DNA of 64,000 nt, taken from Ensifer sp. LCM 4579. Its GTDB lineage: Bacteria; Pseudomonadota; Alphaproteobacteria; Rhizobiales; Rhizobiaceae. Positions 18,016 to 27,464 of the stretch are shown piece by piece. The stretch covers positions 174,940 to 238,939 of the forward strand of contig NZ_MDDV01000035.1 of assembly GCF_001854885.1 (NCBI RefSeq), in the 5' to 3' direction. The translations under genes and the position numbers were made by a program. Each line of letters begins with the position of its first letter. Position 1 is the stretch's first letter. Under the pieces are notes generated by a model. It was not told the origin of the DNA. It did no database searches and saw only the letters and a program-made list of their open reading frames with translations.

Positions 18016-21000
18016 TCAGTCGAGAAACGGCAACACCACCAAGGCTTCCGGGTCGAGATCATGTTGCTCGCAGACACCGCGAGCCAAAACGAAGTAGCGC
18101 TCCGCCTCGGCAAGTTGGCCCTCATTAAGGCAGAGCGTCGCCATGCCATCATAGCATGGAAACAGCAGCTGTGCCTCGCCCGTTTCGCCGGCAAGGTCGA
18201 GCGCCTCGCGATATAAAGCGCGGGCGTCCTCCGGGCGCCCGTGGCACTGGTAGATCTGGCCGAGCACGAGCAGGGACACCGGTAGATGCTCGCGCTGATC
18301 GAGCGCCCGGTCGATATCAATCGCCCTCTGCGCCGCCGGAACGCCTTCCCTCCCGCAGCGGTCGGTGAAGGTGCAACAGGCAACCGCGAGATTGGCGAGC
18401 AGGCGCGCCTGGAATCCGAGGTCGCCGGTGCGGCGCGCTATGTCGAGGCCGCGCCGGCAAATATCCACGGCCAGCTTCGGATCGACGATCGTGTAGAGCA
18501 CGGCAAGGTTCGTATAGCCGCGGCAGGCGGCATGCATCAGTTCCGCCCGGTCGGCCACCGCCACGCTCCTTTCCACCGCATCGATCGCCTCGCGCAGGCG
18601 GCCGCGCCGCGCCAGCGCAACACCCTTGGTGTTCAGCGCCTCGGCGGTAACCAGCGCCGCCTCGCGCCGCGCCTCCTCCGCGGCATCGGGCGCAAGCGCC
18701 GCGACTCTGTCCAAGGCCTCGTCTGCCCACCGGGCGGCGGCGGTATAATCACCCATCCGGAAGGCGAGATGACCGCGCTCCTGCAGGAGCGATGCGCTCT
18801 CCAGAGGAGCGTCCGCGCTTTCGAGCAAAGCCGCGGCCCGGGTGAAACTCGCCTGCGCCCGATCGCGCTTGCCCGCCTCCCAATGAAGATGGCCGAGCTT
18901 GCGCAGAATTCGGGCGGAGGCAACCGTGTCCGCCGACAGCTGACGGCTATCGAGCAGCGCATTATAGTGCTCCTCCGCCTCGGCTCGCCGGCCGGCAGGC
19001 CCGAGCAGATCGGCGAGGCGCTCGCGGGCAATGAACCATTCGGGCTCCTCCTGGCCGAGAGCGGCGAGTGCCGTCATCGCCTGCCTGTAGAAGCGGATGG
19101 CGTCCTCGTTGGCATAGAGCCGGCGCGCGCGGTCTCCCGCTGCCAAAAGATAACGGGCGCCTTTCGCCCGCTCGGCCGATTGGCCGTAGTGATGCCCGAG
19201 AAACGCCAAATCCTCGAAACGCTCGGGATTTCCCTCAAAACGGCGTTCCAGGGCCGCCGCGACAGTCGCATGGATCTCCATCCGCCGCTTTACCAGGAGA
19301 TTGTTGTAGACCACCTCGTGGAGCAGCGACTGCACGAAGCGATAGGCTTGCGCCCCTGCCCCGGCATCTTCCTCCACGATTTCCGCTTCGCAGAGTAATT
19401 CCAGGCCGGATTCGACTTCGCCGGGATTTGGCATGATCGCGGCGAGAAGCGCAGCGTCGAAACGCGGGCCGATGACGGCGGCGTAGTGGACGAGGCTGCG
19501 CATCTCCTTTGACAGGCGATCGATGCGTGCAAGCAGCATCGCCTCGATGCCGACGGGGATGTCGACGCTTGCATCCGCATCGACCGCGTGCCAGCGCGAG
19601 CCGTCGCGCCGCAGCGTTTCGAGCTCGATCAGGCCGCGAACGATCTCCTCCACGAAGAGCGGATTGCCTCCGGCCCGCGCCAGGATCCGCGTGCGCAGGT
19701 CTCGCGGGAGCGCGCCTTCGCCGAAGAGTGCGCGAAGGAGACCCTGGCCGGCGGCCGCGGAGAGCGGAGCCAGGCGAAGAGTGGTAACGCTGGTGCGACC
19801 CGGCGCCAGTCGCTCCGCCCCGGCATCCGGCCGCTGCGTGGTGATCACCATCAGCGGGCGGCGATCCAGACGGTCGAGCACGAAGCGCAACGCCTCCAGC
19901 GAGGCCTCGTCGGCCCAGTGCAGATCCTCTATGACGAGGAGAAGCGGCGCCCGATCGAGCCGACGCTCGAAGAGGGTACGGATGACGGAGAAGAGCTGGC
20001 GGCGAACCTGTTCGGGGGCGACGTGCTCCAATGCGCCCGTCCGATCCCCCATTCCGAGGATGTGAAAGAGGAGCGGCATCAATTCATCGGCCTCGGCGGC
20101 TGTGAAGCCGATCTCGGTCATGCCCGATGCCATGCCCTCCCGAACCCTTTCCTCCGAGTCGACGCTCGACAAGCCGTAGGCGCTGCGAAGCACGCTGGCA
20201 AGCGTGCCGTAGGACGGCTCTCCAAGCGGCGAGCAGGCCGCGCGCCGGATGGCGACATGGGCGAAACGCCGATCGCGGCCGGCATCTGCGAGGAATTCTC
20301 CGACGAGACGCGACTTGCCGATCCCGGCCTCGCCGGTCAGCCGCACCAATTGCGCCGCACCGGCGCAGGCTACGGCCAGGCAATCCCGCAGGCGACCGAT
20401 TTCGGTGTCCCTTCCGATCAGCGGCGCATTCAGCCCGAGCGCTTCAAGGCCCCTTGCCGGACGGGGCACCTCCAGAGCGCCCAGCAGGCGGTGAACCTGC
20501 AGGCTGCCGGTCTTGCCACGCAGGCCAACAGCCCCAAGCGTCTCGTAAGCGAAAGCGTGCCTAGTGAGCTTGTGCGTCATCGGTCCAGCAAGAATTTCGT
20601 CGGGCCGGGCGGTCGCCTGCAGGCGCTGAGCAATGTTCACCGTATCGCCGGTGACGGAATAGGACTTCGAATCTCCCGCGCCGAAGCCGCCCGCGACGAC
20701 CGGTCCGGTATTCACGCCGACATGGAGGCTCAAGGGCAGGCCGATCTCCTTGCGCCAGCGCTCGCCCACCCGTGCTGCCCGGCCCACCATCTCGAGCGCC
20801 GCGCGAAGCGCCCGTTCCGGATCGTCCTCATGCGCAACGGGTGCCCCGAAAAGGGCAAGCATCGCATCGCCGATAAACTTGTCGACAAATCCGCCGAAGG
20901 CTTCGACGGCTTCGGTCATTTCCTCGAAAAGCTCGTTTTGAAGGGTCTGCAGGATTTCGGGATCGATCCGTTCGCTGAGGCTCGTAAACCCGCAAAGATC

Positions 21001-21267
21001 GGCAAAGACGACCGTGACGGTGCGTCGGTCGGCACCCGCCTCCGGGCTTGACGATGATGGTCGCGGCGCAGGCGCCGCCGCGGCCCCGGATGAGGAACGC
21101 CGCGGGGCCGGCGAGGTGCCGACCTTCGTGCCGCATTGGGGGCAGAAAGCGAAGTGCGGCGGACACGCATGGCCGCAATCGGGACACAGCGTCTGCTGCT
21201 TCGCCCCGCATCTCGGGCAGTAGGCGAAGCCGCTCTCGATCTCAGTGCCGCATTCGTGGCAGTTCAT
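18016..21267 (-). CDS. zinc-ribbon / class III nucleotide cyclase / STAND-type ATPase / TPR signalling protein
   Basis: The protein has 1083 residues. Residues 1-50 carry paired zinc ribbons (CHECG...CPRCG, CPDCG...CPQCG), followed by a Pro/Ser/Ala linker. The class III cyclase domain (about 80-260) has VVFADLCGFTSLSERI with the metal-binding Asp and DKFIGDAMLALFGAP, then GVNTGPVVAGGFG. An AAA/STAND ATPase follows, with Walker A GEAGIGKS and Walker B LLLVIEDLHWADE. The rest (about 600-1083) is helical TPR repeats. The architecture matches large cytosolic cyclases of rhizobia and actinobacteria; product (cAMP or cGMP) and ligand are not determinable here. It is divergent from ilvD. Confidence 0.9.
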   Translation of the reverse strand: MNCHECGTEIESGFAYCPRCGAKQQTLCPDCGHACPPHFAFCPQCGTKVGTSPAPRRSSSGAAAAPAPRPSSSSPEAGADRRTVTVVFADLCGFTSLSERIDPEILQTLQNELFEEMTEAVEAFGGFVDKFIGDAMLALFGAPVAHEDDPERALRAALEMVGRAARVGERWRKEIGLPLSLHVGVNTGPVVAGGFGAGDSKSYSVTGDTVNIAQRLQATARPDEILAGPMTHKLTRHAFAYETLGAVGLRGKTGSLQVHRLLGALEVPRPARGLEALGLNAPLIGRDTEIGRLRDCLAVACAGAAQLVRLTGEAGIGKSRLVGEFLADAGRDRRFAHVAIRRAACSPLGEPSYGTLASVLRSAYGLSSVDSEERVREGMASGMTEIGFTAAEADELMPLLFHILGMGDRTGALEHVAPEQVRRQLFSVIRTLFERRLDRAPLLLVIEDLHWADEASLEALRFVLDRLDRRPLMVITTQRPDAGAERLAPGRTSVTTLRLAPLSAAAGQGLLRALFGEGALPRDLRTRILARAGGNPLFVEEIVRGLIELETLRRDGSRWHAVDADASVDIPVGIEAMLLARIDRLSKEMRSLVHYAAVIGPRFDAALLAAIMPNPGEVESGLELLCEAEIVEEDAGAGAQAYRFVQSLLHEVVYNNLLVKRRMEIHATVAAALERRFEGNPERFEDLAFLGHHYGQSAERAKGARYLLAAGDRARRLYANEDAIRFYRQAMTALAALGQEEPEWFIARERLADLLGPAGRRAEAEEHYNALLDSRQLSADTVASARILRKLGHLHWEAGKRDRAQASFTRAAALLESADAPLESASLLQERGHLAFRMGDYTAAARWADEALDRVAALAPDAAEEARREAALVTAEALNTKGVALARRGRLREAIDAVERSVAVADRAELMHAACRGYTNLAVLYTIVDPKLAVDICRRGLDIARRTGDLGFQARLLANLAVACCTFTDRCGREGVPAAQRAIDIDRALDQREHLPVSLLVLGQIYQCHGRPEDARALYREALDLAGETGEAQLLFPCYDGMATLCLNEGQLAEAERYFVLARGVCEQHDLDPEALVVLPFLD

Positions 21268-21520
21268 CTCGGACGAGCCTCACAAGTCCGCTGCCGCCGG
21301 AAGGCTCCGGCGAGAACGCGGGAATGCCTGATGACAATGGACCTCTCGCTCCGCCTTGACAAGCAAGACGCCGCAGCCACCATATTGATCACGGCGAGAA
21401 GCGGAAATATTCCGACGCAAAAGATGACGCGGGCGCAATTTTGCGCTAGTACGCCATGCATCGGCGTTCCAGCATCGCCATATTCCGCCTATCGCCATCC
21501 GACCGTGAAGGAAGACGTTC

Positions 21521-23359
21521 ATGCCTGCCTATCGCTCTCGCACCACCACCCACGGCCGCAACATGGCCGGCGCCCGCGGCCTCTGGCGCGCGACGGGCAT
21601 GAAGGACAGCGATTTCGGCAAGCCGATCATAGCGGTGGTCAACTCGTTCACACAGTTCGTGCCCGGCCACGTGCATCTGAAGGATCTCGGCCAGCTCGTC
21701 GCGCGCGAGATCGAGGCGGCCGGCGGCGTCGCCAGGGAATTCAACACGATCGCCGTCGATGACGGCATCGCCATGGGCCATGACGGCATGCTCTATTCGC
21801 TGCCCTCGCGCGAAATCATCGCCGACAGCGTCGAATACATGGTCAATGCCCATTGCGCCGACGCCATGGTCTGCATCTCCAATTGCGACAAGATCACCCC
21901 CGGCATGCTGATGGCCTCGCTCCGGCTCAACATCCCCTCCGTCTTCGTCTCCGGCGGGCCCATGGAAGCGGGCAAGGTGGTGCTGCATGGCAAGAAGCAC
22001 GCTCTCGACCTCGTCGACGCGATGGTCGCTGCCGCCGACGACAAGGTCTCCGACGAGGACGTCAAGATCATCGAACGCTCCGCCTGCCCGACCTGCGGCT
22101 CCTGCTCCGGCATGTTCACGGCCAATTCGATGAACTGTCTGACGGAAGCGCTCGGCCTGTCGCTGCCGGGCAACGGCTCGACGCTCGCCACCCACGCCGA
22201 TCGCAAGCGCCTCTTCGTGGAAGCCGGTCATCTGATCGTCGATCTTGCACGCCGCTATTACGAGCAGGACGATGCGCGCGTGCTGCCGCGCTCGATCGCG
22301 TCCAAACAGGCCTTCGAGAACGCCATGGCGCTCGACATCGCCATGGGCGGTTCGACCAACACCGTGCTGCACATCCTTGCCGCGGCCTATGAAGGCGAGG
22401 TCGATTTCACCATGGACGACATCGACCGCCTGTCACGTAAGGTGCCGTGCCTGTCGAAGGTCGCGCCCGCAAAGGCGGACGTGCACATGGAAGACGTGCA
22501 CCGCGCCGGCGGCATCATGTCCATCCTCGGCGAACTCGACAAGGGCGGTCTCATCAACCGCGACTGCACGACCGTGCACAGCGCGACGCTCGGTGATGCC
22601 ATCGACCGTTGGGACATTACCCGCACCACGAGCGAGACGGTGCGCAACTTCTTCCGGGCCGCGCCCGGCGGCATCCCGACTCAGGTCGCTTTCAGCCAGG
22701 ACGCCCGCTGGGACGAACTCGACACCGACCGCGAGAACGGCGTCATCCGCTCGGTGGCGCACCCCTTCTCCAAAGACGGCGGGCTGGCGGTCCTGAAGGG
22801 CAATATCGCGATCGACGGTTGCATCGTGAAGACCGCCGGGGTCGATGAGAGCATCCTGAAATTTTCCGGCCCGGCACGCGTTTTCGAAAGCCAGGACGCC
22901 GCTGTCAAGGCAATCCTCGGCAGCGAGATCAAGGCCGGCGATGTCGTGGTCATCCGCTACGAGGGACCGAAGGGCGGGCCCGGCATGCAGGAGATGTTGT
23001 ATCCAACCAGTTACTTGAAGTCGAAGGGCCTCGGCAAGGCCTGCGCCTTGATCACCGACGGACGCTTCTCCGGCGGCACGTCCGGCCTTTCGATCGGCCA
23101 CGTGTCGCCCGAGGCGGCGAATGGCGGCACGATCGGGCTGGTGCGCGACGGCGACATGATCGACATCGATATCCCGAACCGCACGATCGGCCTCAGGGTC
23201 GAGGAGACGGAACTTGTCGCCCGGCGGCAGGAGCAGGATGCCAAAGGCTGGAAGCCGGCCGAGCCGCGTAAGCGCCGGGTGACGACGGCGCTGAAGGCCT
23301 ATGCGGCATTCGCCACCTCCGCCGACCGCGGCGCGGTGCGCGATCTCGGCGATCGGTAA
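21521..23359 (+). CDS. ilvD: dihydroxy-acid dehydratase
   Basis: The 612-residue Fe-S enzyme performs the third common step of valine, leucine and isoleucine synthesis, dehydrating 2,3-dihydroxy-isovalerate and -methylvalerate to the 2-keto acids. Cluster cysteines are in [11 protein letters not shown] and [14 protein letters not shown], with [20 protein letters not shown] near the C-terminus. Length is normal for the IlvD/Edd family. The ATG at 21521 has GGAAG upstream. It stands alone, without other ilv genes in the window. Confidence 0.97.
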   Translation: MPAYRSRTTTHGRNMAGARGLWRATGMKDSDFGKPIIAVVNSFTQFVPGHVHLKDLGQLVAREIEAAGGVAREFNTIAVDDGIAMGHDGMLYSLPSREIIADSVEYMVNAHCADAMVCISNCDKITPGMLMASLRLNIPSVFVSGGPMEAGKVVLHGKKHALDLVDAMVAAADDKVSDEDVKIIERSACPTCGSCSGMFTANSMNCLTEALGLSLPGNGSTLATHADRKRLFVEAGHLIVDLARRYYEQDDARVLPRSIASKQAFENAMALDIAMGGSTNTVLHILAAAYEGEVDFTMDDIDRLSRKVPCLSKVAPAKADVHMEDVHRAGGIMSILGELDKGGLINRDCTTVHSATLGDAIDRWDITRTTSETVRNFFRAAPGGIPTQVAFSQDARWDELDTDRENGVIRSVAHPFSKDGGLAVLKGNIAIDGCIVKTAGVDESILKFSGPARVFESQDAAVKAILGSEIKAGDVVVIRYEGPKGGPGMQEMLYPTSYLKSKGLGKACALITDGRFSGGTSGLSIGHVSPEAANGGTIGLVRDGDMIDIDIPNRTIGLRVEETELVARRQEQDAKGWKPAEPRKRRVTTALKAYAAFATSADRGAVRDLGDR

Positions 23360-23561
23360 CCCTCACTTACCCCCGGGTGCCGTCCGCCACCTCTGCCGGT
23401 CGGACGGGTTCGGGCCGCTGCGGGATCGAGCGGCGCGGCGGCACTGTCATCATCGGCAATGCCGCCGCGGACGCACTCTGTACGGAGCTGACCGCCTTTG
23501 GAGAATGCCTCGCCGCCGCGGTGGACGCGGCTGCGTGAACACTGATTGCTCGCAAACTCGT

Positions 23562-23971
23562 TCAAAGATGCCGCGTCTCATGCGGCGGGTTCCACCAGTT
23601 GTCGTGGAGTCCGTCCATATACTGGACCGGCAGGGCGGCAAGCATGGCCGGATCGACATCGTCGAGGCAGGCAATGTTGACGGAGACGAAGGCGCCGCCG
23701 ATTTGCTCCACTAGCCGTGGCCGTAGGGCGAGACGCCGCAAGCGGTGCAGAAGCGATGGTGCCCGCTCATCGTCCCGAATTGATAGTCTCCGATCCCCGT
23801 TTCCCCGCACAGCAGCCGGAACTCCTCAGGCTTAACGGTCGCACCCCAGTAGCGCAGTTTCGAGCAATAGGAGCAATTGCAACGGCTGGTGCCGGCCTGA
23901 AGGTCGGCATCCACTTCGTAGCGGATCTTCCCGCAATGGCACCTGCCCCTGTATGTCATCTTCATCCTCAT
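23562..23971 (-). pseudogene. GFA-family (glutathione-dependent formaldehyde-activating-like) gene with a frameshift
   Basis: Frame one starts at one of three closely spaced ATGs (23971, 23965, 23959) behind GGGAGG and reads [26 protein letters not shown] and [15 protein letters not shown], the zinc-binding GFA fold, then stops at a TAG near 23712. Frame two continues at once as VEQIGGAFVSVNIACLDDVD to DNWWNPPHETRHL, exactly the missing C-terminal half. One base missing near 23711-23714 (restoring GGC-CTA-GTG) would rejoin them into about 135 residues. It is either a recent loss of function or a sequencing error. Confidence 0.8.
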
Positions 23972-24156
23972 TCCTCCCTCGGAAGCAGGCGATCCCGCCG
24001 GTCGTGTCCCGCCGAGCCCGGTTTCGGCCGGCCGGTCGCCGGCCTGCAGAGCAGATAGGGCTCCTCTGCCGATCGACCAGACTGGGGCGCCGCGACAAGC
24101 AGAGAGGAACCTCTTTGCTTTCCAATACGTTCTTCAAGGCCGAGAAGGAGGTGACT

Positions 24157-24657
24157 TTGGAACAGCCGCCGGTTCGCCACGATGGATTGCAGATCGACGA
24201 GCATCGACCCTTTCAAGAGACGTTCTGGAAAGCGGAAAGAATCGCCTGGGTCGGGTTCGGCTTCTTTCTTCTCCTTGCCGTGTTCGGCGTGACAGGCTCC
24301 GGAGGGCTCCACGCGCGGATGGAGTTCGGCTTTGACGACGGCTTTGTCGAAGTGCCTCGATTCAGCCGCTGGGAAATGTCGGACCGCTTGAACGCGCTGC
24401 TGCCACCCGGCAGTGGAAATCACCGCCTTGCGATCGGATCGGAATTCTTCCGGACATTCCAGGTAGAAGACATAGACCCGCCCCCGGTTTCCAGCATGGG
24501 CAGCAGCAACGAGACCGTTTACCACTTCCGATCCGAGGCGCAGCAGCCCTTGGCACTGACGATGCACCTTCGCGCCCAGGGTCCCGGTATCGTCAACTAC
24601 CACGTGAGCGTCAACGGTAAGCCGGCGCAAACGGCACAAACGATCGTTTGGCCCTAG
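24157..24657 (+). CDS. membrane-anchored protein of unknown function
   Basis: This 166-residue product begins at a TTG with AAGGAGG placed five bases upstream, the best start in an otherwise longer open frame. Residues 1-28 are polar, IAWVGFGFFLLLAVFGVTG forms one membrane helix, and about 115 residues follow, probably in the periplasm, with strand-rich segments (MEFGFDDGFVEVPRFS, YHFRSEAQQPLALTMHL). No catalytic motif is recognised. It precedes the DUF421 gene on the same strand by 214 bases and may be co-expressed with it. Confidence 0.72.
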   Translation: MEQPPVRHDGLQIDEHRPFQETFWKAERIAWVGFGFFLLLAVFGVTGSGGLHARMEFGFDDGFVEVPRFSRWEMSDRLNALLPPGSGNHRLAIGSEFFRTFQVEDIDPPPVSSMGSSNETVYHFRSEAQQPLALTMHLRAQGPGIVNYHVSVNGKPAQTAQTIVWP

Positions 24658-24871
24658 GCGGATATTCATGGGTTCACCCACAATTGTCTGCTTGGATTGC
24701 CTTAGGTTTGCCGCAGGTTCTGATCGCAAGACCGTTAGGGACACTTTTGCGGAACCTGCTTGGAGCCTCAAGTCAGATGGGTCATCCGACGCTTCACGAA
24801 TGCGGCAAAAACAAATGGACGGAGCGATTGCGCGAACCCGGTGAGCGCATCCGGCTCCAGGAGGGATCGCC

Positions 24872-25318
24872 ATGGACTCTGTCATTCGCGGCTTTGCCAT
24901 CTATGTCATCTTGCTGATCGTCATGCGTCTGTCCGGAAGGCGAACGGTTGCCCAGATGACGCCTTTCGATTTCGTGCTGCTGCTCATCATCGCCGAAACC
25001 ACCCAGCAGGCGCTGCTCGGCGACGATTTTTCGATCGTGAATGCGACGGTGCTCATTGTCACGCTGTTCAGCCTCGACATCGTCCTCTCCTATGTCAAGC
25101 AATGGTCGGCACGGGCCCGATTGCTCCTGGATGGCACCCCGACGGTGCTGATCGCGGATGGAGAGATCGACACGCGTGCGCTCAAGCGAGCGAGGATAGA
25201 TATCGACGATATATTGGCGGCGGCGCGAGAGCAGCAGGGCCTGTCTCGCCTGGACCAGATCAAGTTCGCCGTTCTCGAAGCGGATGGTGGAATCAGCATC
25301 ATGCCGCAGAAATCGTGA
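24872..25318 (+). CDS. DUF421 (YetF/YcaP-like) membrane protein
   Basis: This 148-residue product starts at the ATG at 24872 behind GGAGG. Three hydrophobic helices occupy the first 80 residues (FAIYVILLIVMRL, FDFVLLLIIAETTQQALLG, VLIVTLFSLDIVLSY). The conserved MRLSGRRTVAQMTPFDFV start and the cytosolic segment with LLDGTPTVLIADGEID and DQIKFAVLEADGGISI define the DUF421 family. Function is unsettled: related YetF-type proteins are linked to envelope or spore membrane roles in other bacteria. It is likely paired with the preceding membrane-anchored protein. Confidence 0.85.
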   Translation: MDSVIRGFAIYVILLIVMRLSGRRTVAQMTPFDFVLLLIIAETTQQALLGDDFSIVNATVLIVTLFSLDIVLSYVKQWSARARLLLDGTPTVLIADGEIDTRALKRARIDIDDILAAAREQQGLSRLDQIKFAVLEADGGISIMPQKS

Positions 25319-25358
25319 CGCGCTACAGCGGGTGCGGAACTTTCGGCTTCCGGACGCG

Positions 25359-25823
25359 CTAAGCAGGTTCCGCAGAAGTAGCGAGTGCAAGCAGATCGGC
25401 GCGCAGCCGGTCCGGGCCGGATTCACCCAGTTGCCTGTCCACCGCCCCATGCGTTTCCTTCCAGATCGGCACGGCCTCGGCGAGGAGCCGCTCGCCGTCC
25501 GACGTCAGGCGGATGCGGCGCAATCGCCGGTCGCCCGAATCGACGAATGTCTCGACGAGCGCGCGCCGCTCGAGCGGCTTGAGCGCGGCCGTCAGTGTCG
25601 TGCGATCCATTGCGAGCACCGACGCCACGGCGCCGATCGTCGGCGGCTCCGGCCGGTTGAGCGACATCATCAGCGAAAACTGCCCATTGGTGATACCGAG
25701 CGGCCTCAGTGCCTCGTCGAAGCGTCGGGCCAGCGCTCGGGCGGCACGCTGCACGTGCAGGCAAAGACAGGTATCCCTGACAAGCAAAGTGGTGGTAAAA
25801 GCGATCAGCGGTGACTTTGACAT
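25359..25823 (-). CDS. MarR-family transcriptional regulator
   Basis: The 154-residue winged-helix regulator has helix-rich ends, LGITNGQFSLMMSLN, the recognition-helix segment TIGAVASVLAMDRTTLTAALKPLERRALVE and the wing DSGDRRLRRIRLTSDG. MarR proteins usually bind phenolic, oxidised or other small molecules and repress a neighbouring gene. The start codon is 11 bases from a GTTGA-TT-TCAAC dyad, a likely autoregulatory site. The divergently oriented DUF899/DUF1579/VOC genes are plausible targets. Confidence 0.9.
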   Translation of the reverse strand: MSKSPLIAFTTTLLVRDTCLCLHVQRAARALARRFDEALRPLGITNGQFSLMMSLNRPEPPTIGAVASVLAMDRTTLTAALKPLERRALVETFVDSGDRRLRRIRLTSDGERLLAEAVPIWKETHGAVDRQLGESGPDRLRADLLALATSAEPA

Positions 25824-25834
25824 GGAACAGTAAT

Positions 25835-25846
25835 GTTGATTTCAAC
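25835..25846. promoter_or_regulatory. candidate MarR operator
   Basis: GTTGA-TT-TCAAC is a perfect short dyad embedded in an AT-rich stretch (AATGTTGATTTCAACTTAATTA) directly upstream of the MarR start codon and in the divergent spacer towards the DUF899 gene. Short symmetrical sites like this are typical of MarR operators. Confidence 0.5.
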
Positions 25847-25878
25847 TTAATTAGTCAAGCGCCACATGATACCGCGGA

Positions 25879-25969
25879 TCCCCGTGCGACTTGTCAGACG
25901 CGCAAAGGTCGCTGTGGTACTTTGAGCTGCCGCACGTCTTCATTCCCGATTAAAGGAGACATGCAGCAG
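25879..25969. repeat. RIME-like mosaic repeat, diverged copy
   Basis: Both modules are present but degenerate: CTTGTCAGACGCGCAAAGGTCGCTGTGG on the left, GCACGTCTT...GGAGACATGCAGCAG on the right. The outer arm of the left palindrome is lost. It sits between the MarR and DUF899 genes. Confidence 0.65.
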
Positions 25970-26056
25970 GCGAGCCGAATGATCGTAGAACCACTTTGAA
26001 TTGCCGCATTCCGCTACTACATCAATTCATGGATGTATCAGGGAGGAGGACCGGAC

Positions 26057-26782
26057 ATGAGACAGAACCACGCCGTCGTATCGCGCGAGGAATGGCTGCA
26101 GGCGCGCAAATCGCTTCTCACGCTTGAAAAGGAACACACGCATCTGCGCGACAGGATCAACGCCGCACGCCAGGCCCTGCCCTGGGTAAAGCTGGAGACG
26201 ACCTACACCTTCGATACGACGGAGGGCCCGAAAACCCTGGGCGAACTCTTCGACGGGCGCAGCCAGCTTCTTCTCTACCATTTCATGTTCGGCGAGAGCT
26301 GGCAGGCCGGCTGCCCAAGCTGCTCCTTCCTCGCCGATCACTTCGATGGGACCCTGCCCCATCTCAACCATCACGACGTCACCTTGTTGGTCGCTTCGAA
26401 TGCTCCGGTCGAAAAGATCGAAGCCTATCGCAAGCGGATGGACTGGCACTTTCCTTGGGTCTCGTCTCACGGCAGTGATTTCAACCGTGATTTCCACGTG
26501 TCCTTTACGCCGGCGGAAATGGCGCTCGGCAAGGTCAGCTACAACTTCACTGAGATCGACAGCAAGGATGCCCATGAGGAATTGCCGGGCCTGAGCGCCT
26601 TTTACAAGGACGAGGAGGGAACCGTTTACCACACCTACTCTACCTATGCGCGCGGCCTCGAAGAACTGGTCGGCACCTTCATGCTGCTCGATCGCGCGCC
26701 GAAGGGCCGCAACGAAGGTACGATCATGGACTTCGTCCGCCGGCACGACGAATACGACGAGGAGCCGCGGCGGCGGGCCTGA
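26057..26782 (+). CDS. DUF899 family thioredoxin-like protein
   Basis: This 241-residue product uses the ATG at 26057 with GGGAGGAGG upstream. DUF899 proteins have a thioredoxin-like fold of unknown reaction. Family features are WLQARKSLLTLEKEHTHLRD, LPWVKLETTYTF, the Cys pair region GESWQAGCPSCSFLADH and VSFTPAEMALGKVSYNF, with a C-terminal TYSTYARGLEEL and DYDEEPRRR-type tail. It starts a plus-strand group with DUF1579 and VOC genes, opposite a MarR regulator; a stress or detoxification role is inferred from context only. Confidence 0.87.
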   Translation: MRQNHAVVSREEWLQARKSLLTLEKEHTHLRDRINAARQALPWVKLETTYTFDTTEGPKTLGELFDGRSQLLLYHFMFGESWQAGCPSCSFLADHFDGTLPHLNHHDVTLLVASNAPVEKIEAYRKRMDWHFPWVSSHGSDFNRDFHVSFTPAEMALGKVSYNFTEIDSKDAHEELPGLSAFYKDEEGTVYHTYSTYARGLEELVGTFMLLDRAPKGRNEGTIMDFVRRHDEYDEEPRRRA

Positions 26783-26876
26783 AGAAGAACCATCCGGGAC
26801 GTGCCCCATCGTCGCGCGCCCGGCGCTTTTTCGGGCCAGGCGACCAAGGAGCGCCCGCTACCCTCGGGAGAGAAAC

Positions 26877-27350
26877 ATGCATGCAGAACCTCAGGAGGAG
26901 CACCGCTGGCTCGAACAGTTACTCGGCGAGTGGACGGTGACGTCCGAGGATCCCGCCGGAACCGCACCATCGCCTGATGCATGGGTGGAGAATGTCCGCT
27001 CGCTCAATGGCCTCTGGATCGTTTGCGAAGGCAAGGGAGCGATGCCGGACGGAATGCCCGGTCAGACCTTGATGACGCTCGGCTTCAATCCTTCGACAGG
27101 TCGCTATGTCGGCACCTGGGTCGGCTCGATGATGAATCACATGTGGGTCTATGACGGCGAGATCGAAGACGACAGCCGGACGCTTGCCCTCAATTGCGAG
27201 GGACCGGACTTTGAAAATCCCGGCAGGACCGCCAGATATCAGGACAGGATCACGCTGATAGATTCCAACCGGCGTAGCCTGACGGCCCGCGTTGAAACCG
27301 GCAGCGGAGACTGGAAAGGCATCATGACGGCGAAGTACCGCCGCCGGTAG
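26877..27350 (+). CDS. DUF1579 family protein
   Basis: The 157-residue small lipocalin-like beta-barrel protein of the DUF1579 family shows HRWLEQLLGEWTVTSE at the N-terminus, GKGAMPDGMPGQTLMTLGF, and YVGTWVGSMMNHMWVYDG, then GKGIMTAKY-like ending. No signal peptide is seen. The ATG at 26877 follows a weak GGGAGAG. It lies 94 bases after the DUF899 gene. Homologues commonly occur beside DUF899 and VOC genes; the function is unknown. Confidence 0.82.
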   Translation: MHAEPQEEHRWLEQLLGEWTVTSEDPAGTAPSPDAWVENVRSLNGLWIVCEGKGAMPDGMPGQTLMTLGFNPSTGRYVGTWVGSMMNHMWVYDGEIEDDSRTLALNCEGPDFENPGRTARYQDRITLIDSNRRSLTARVETGSGDWKGIMTAKYRRR

Positions 27351-27464
27351 ACCGTTCCGGAGCGGGACTGGTGCGGCGCAATCCGCTCCGGTCCAGACCA
27401 TCACGGCGACGGTTCCGTCGCCGCCCAACAGCAGCATGTCCACGAAAAAACGGGAGGACCGACA

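Noticed and set aside
23377..23538. 53-codon GTG frame after ilvD (ends GTVIIGNAAADALC...AAAVDAAA)
   Set aside because: No ribosome binding site, GC-rich shadow-like composition and no recognisable family. Could be a decayed remnant, but unsupported.
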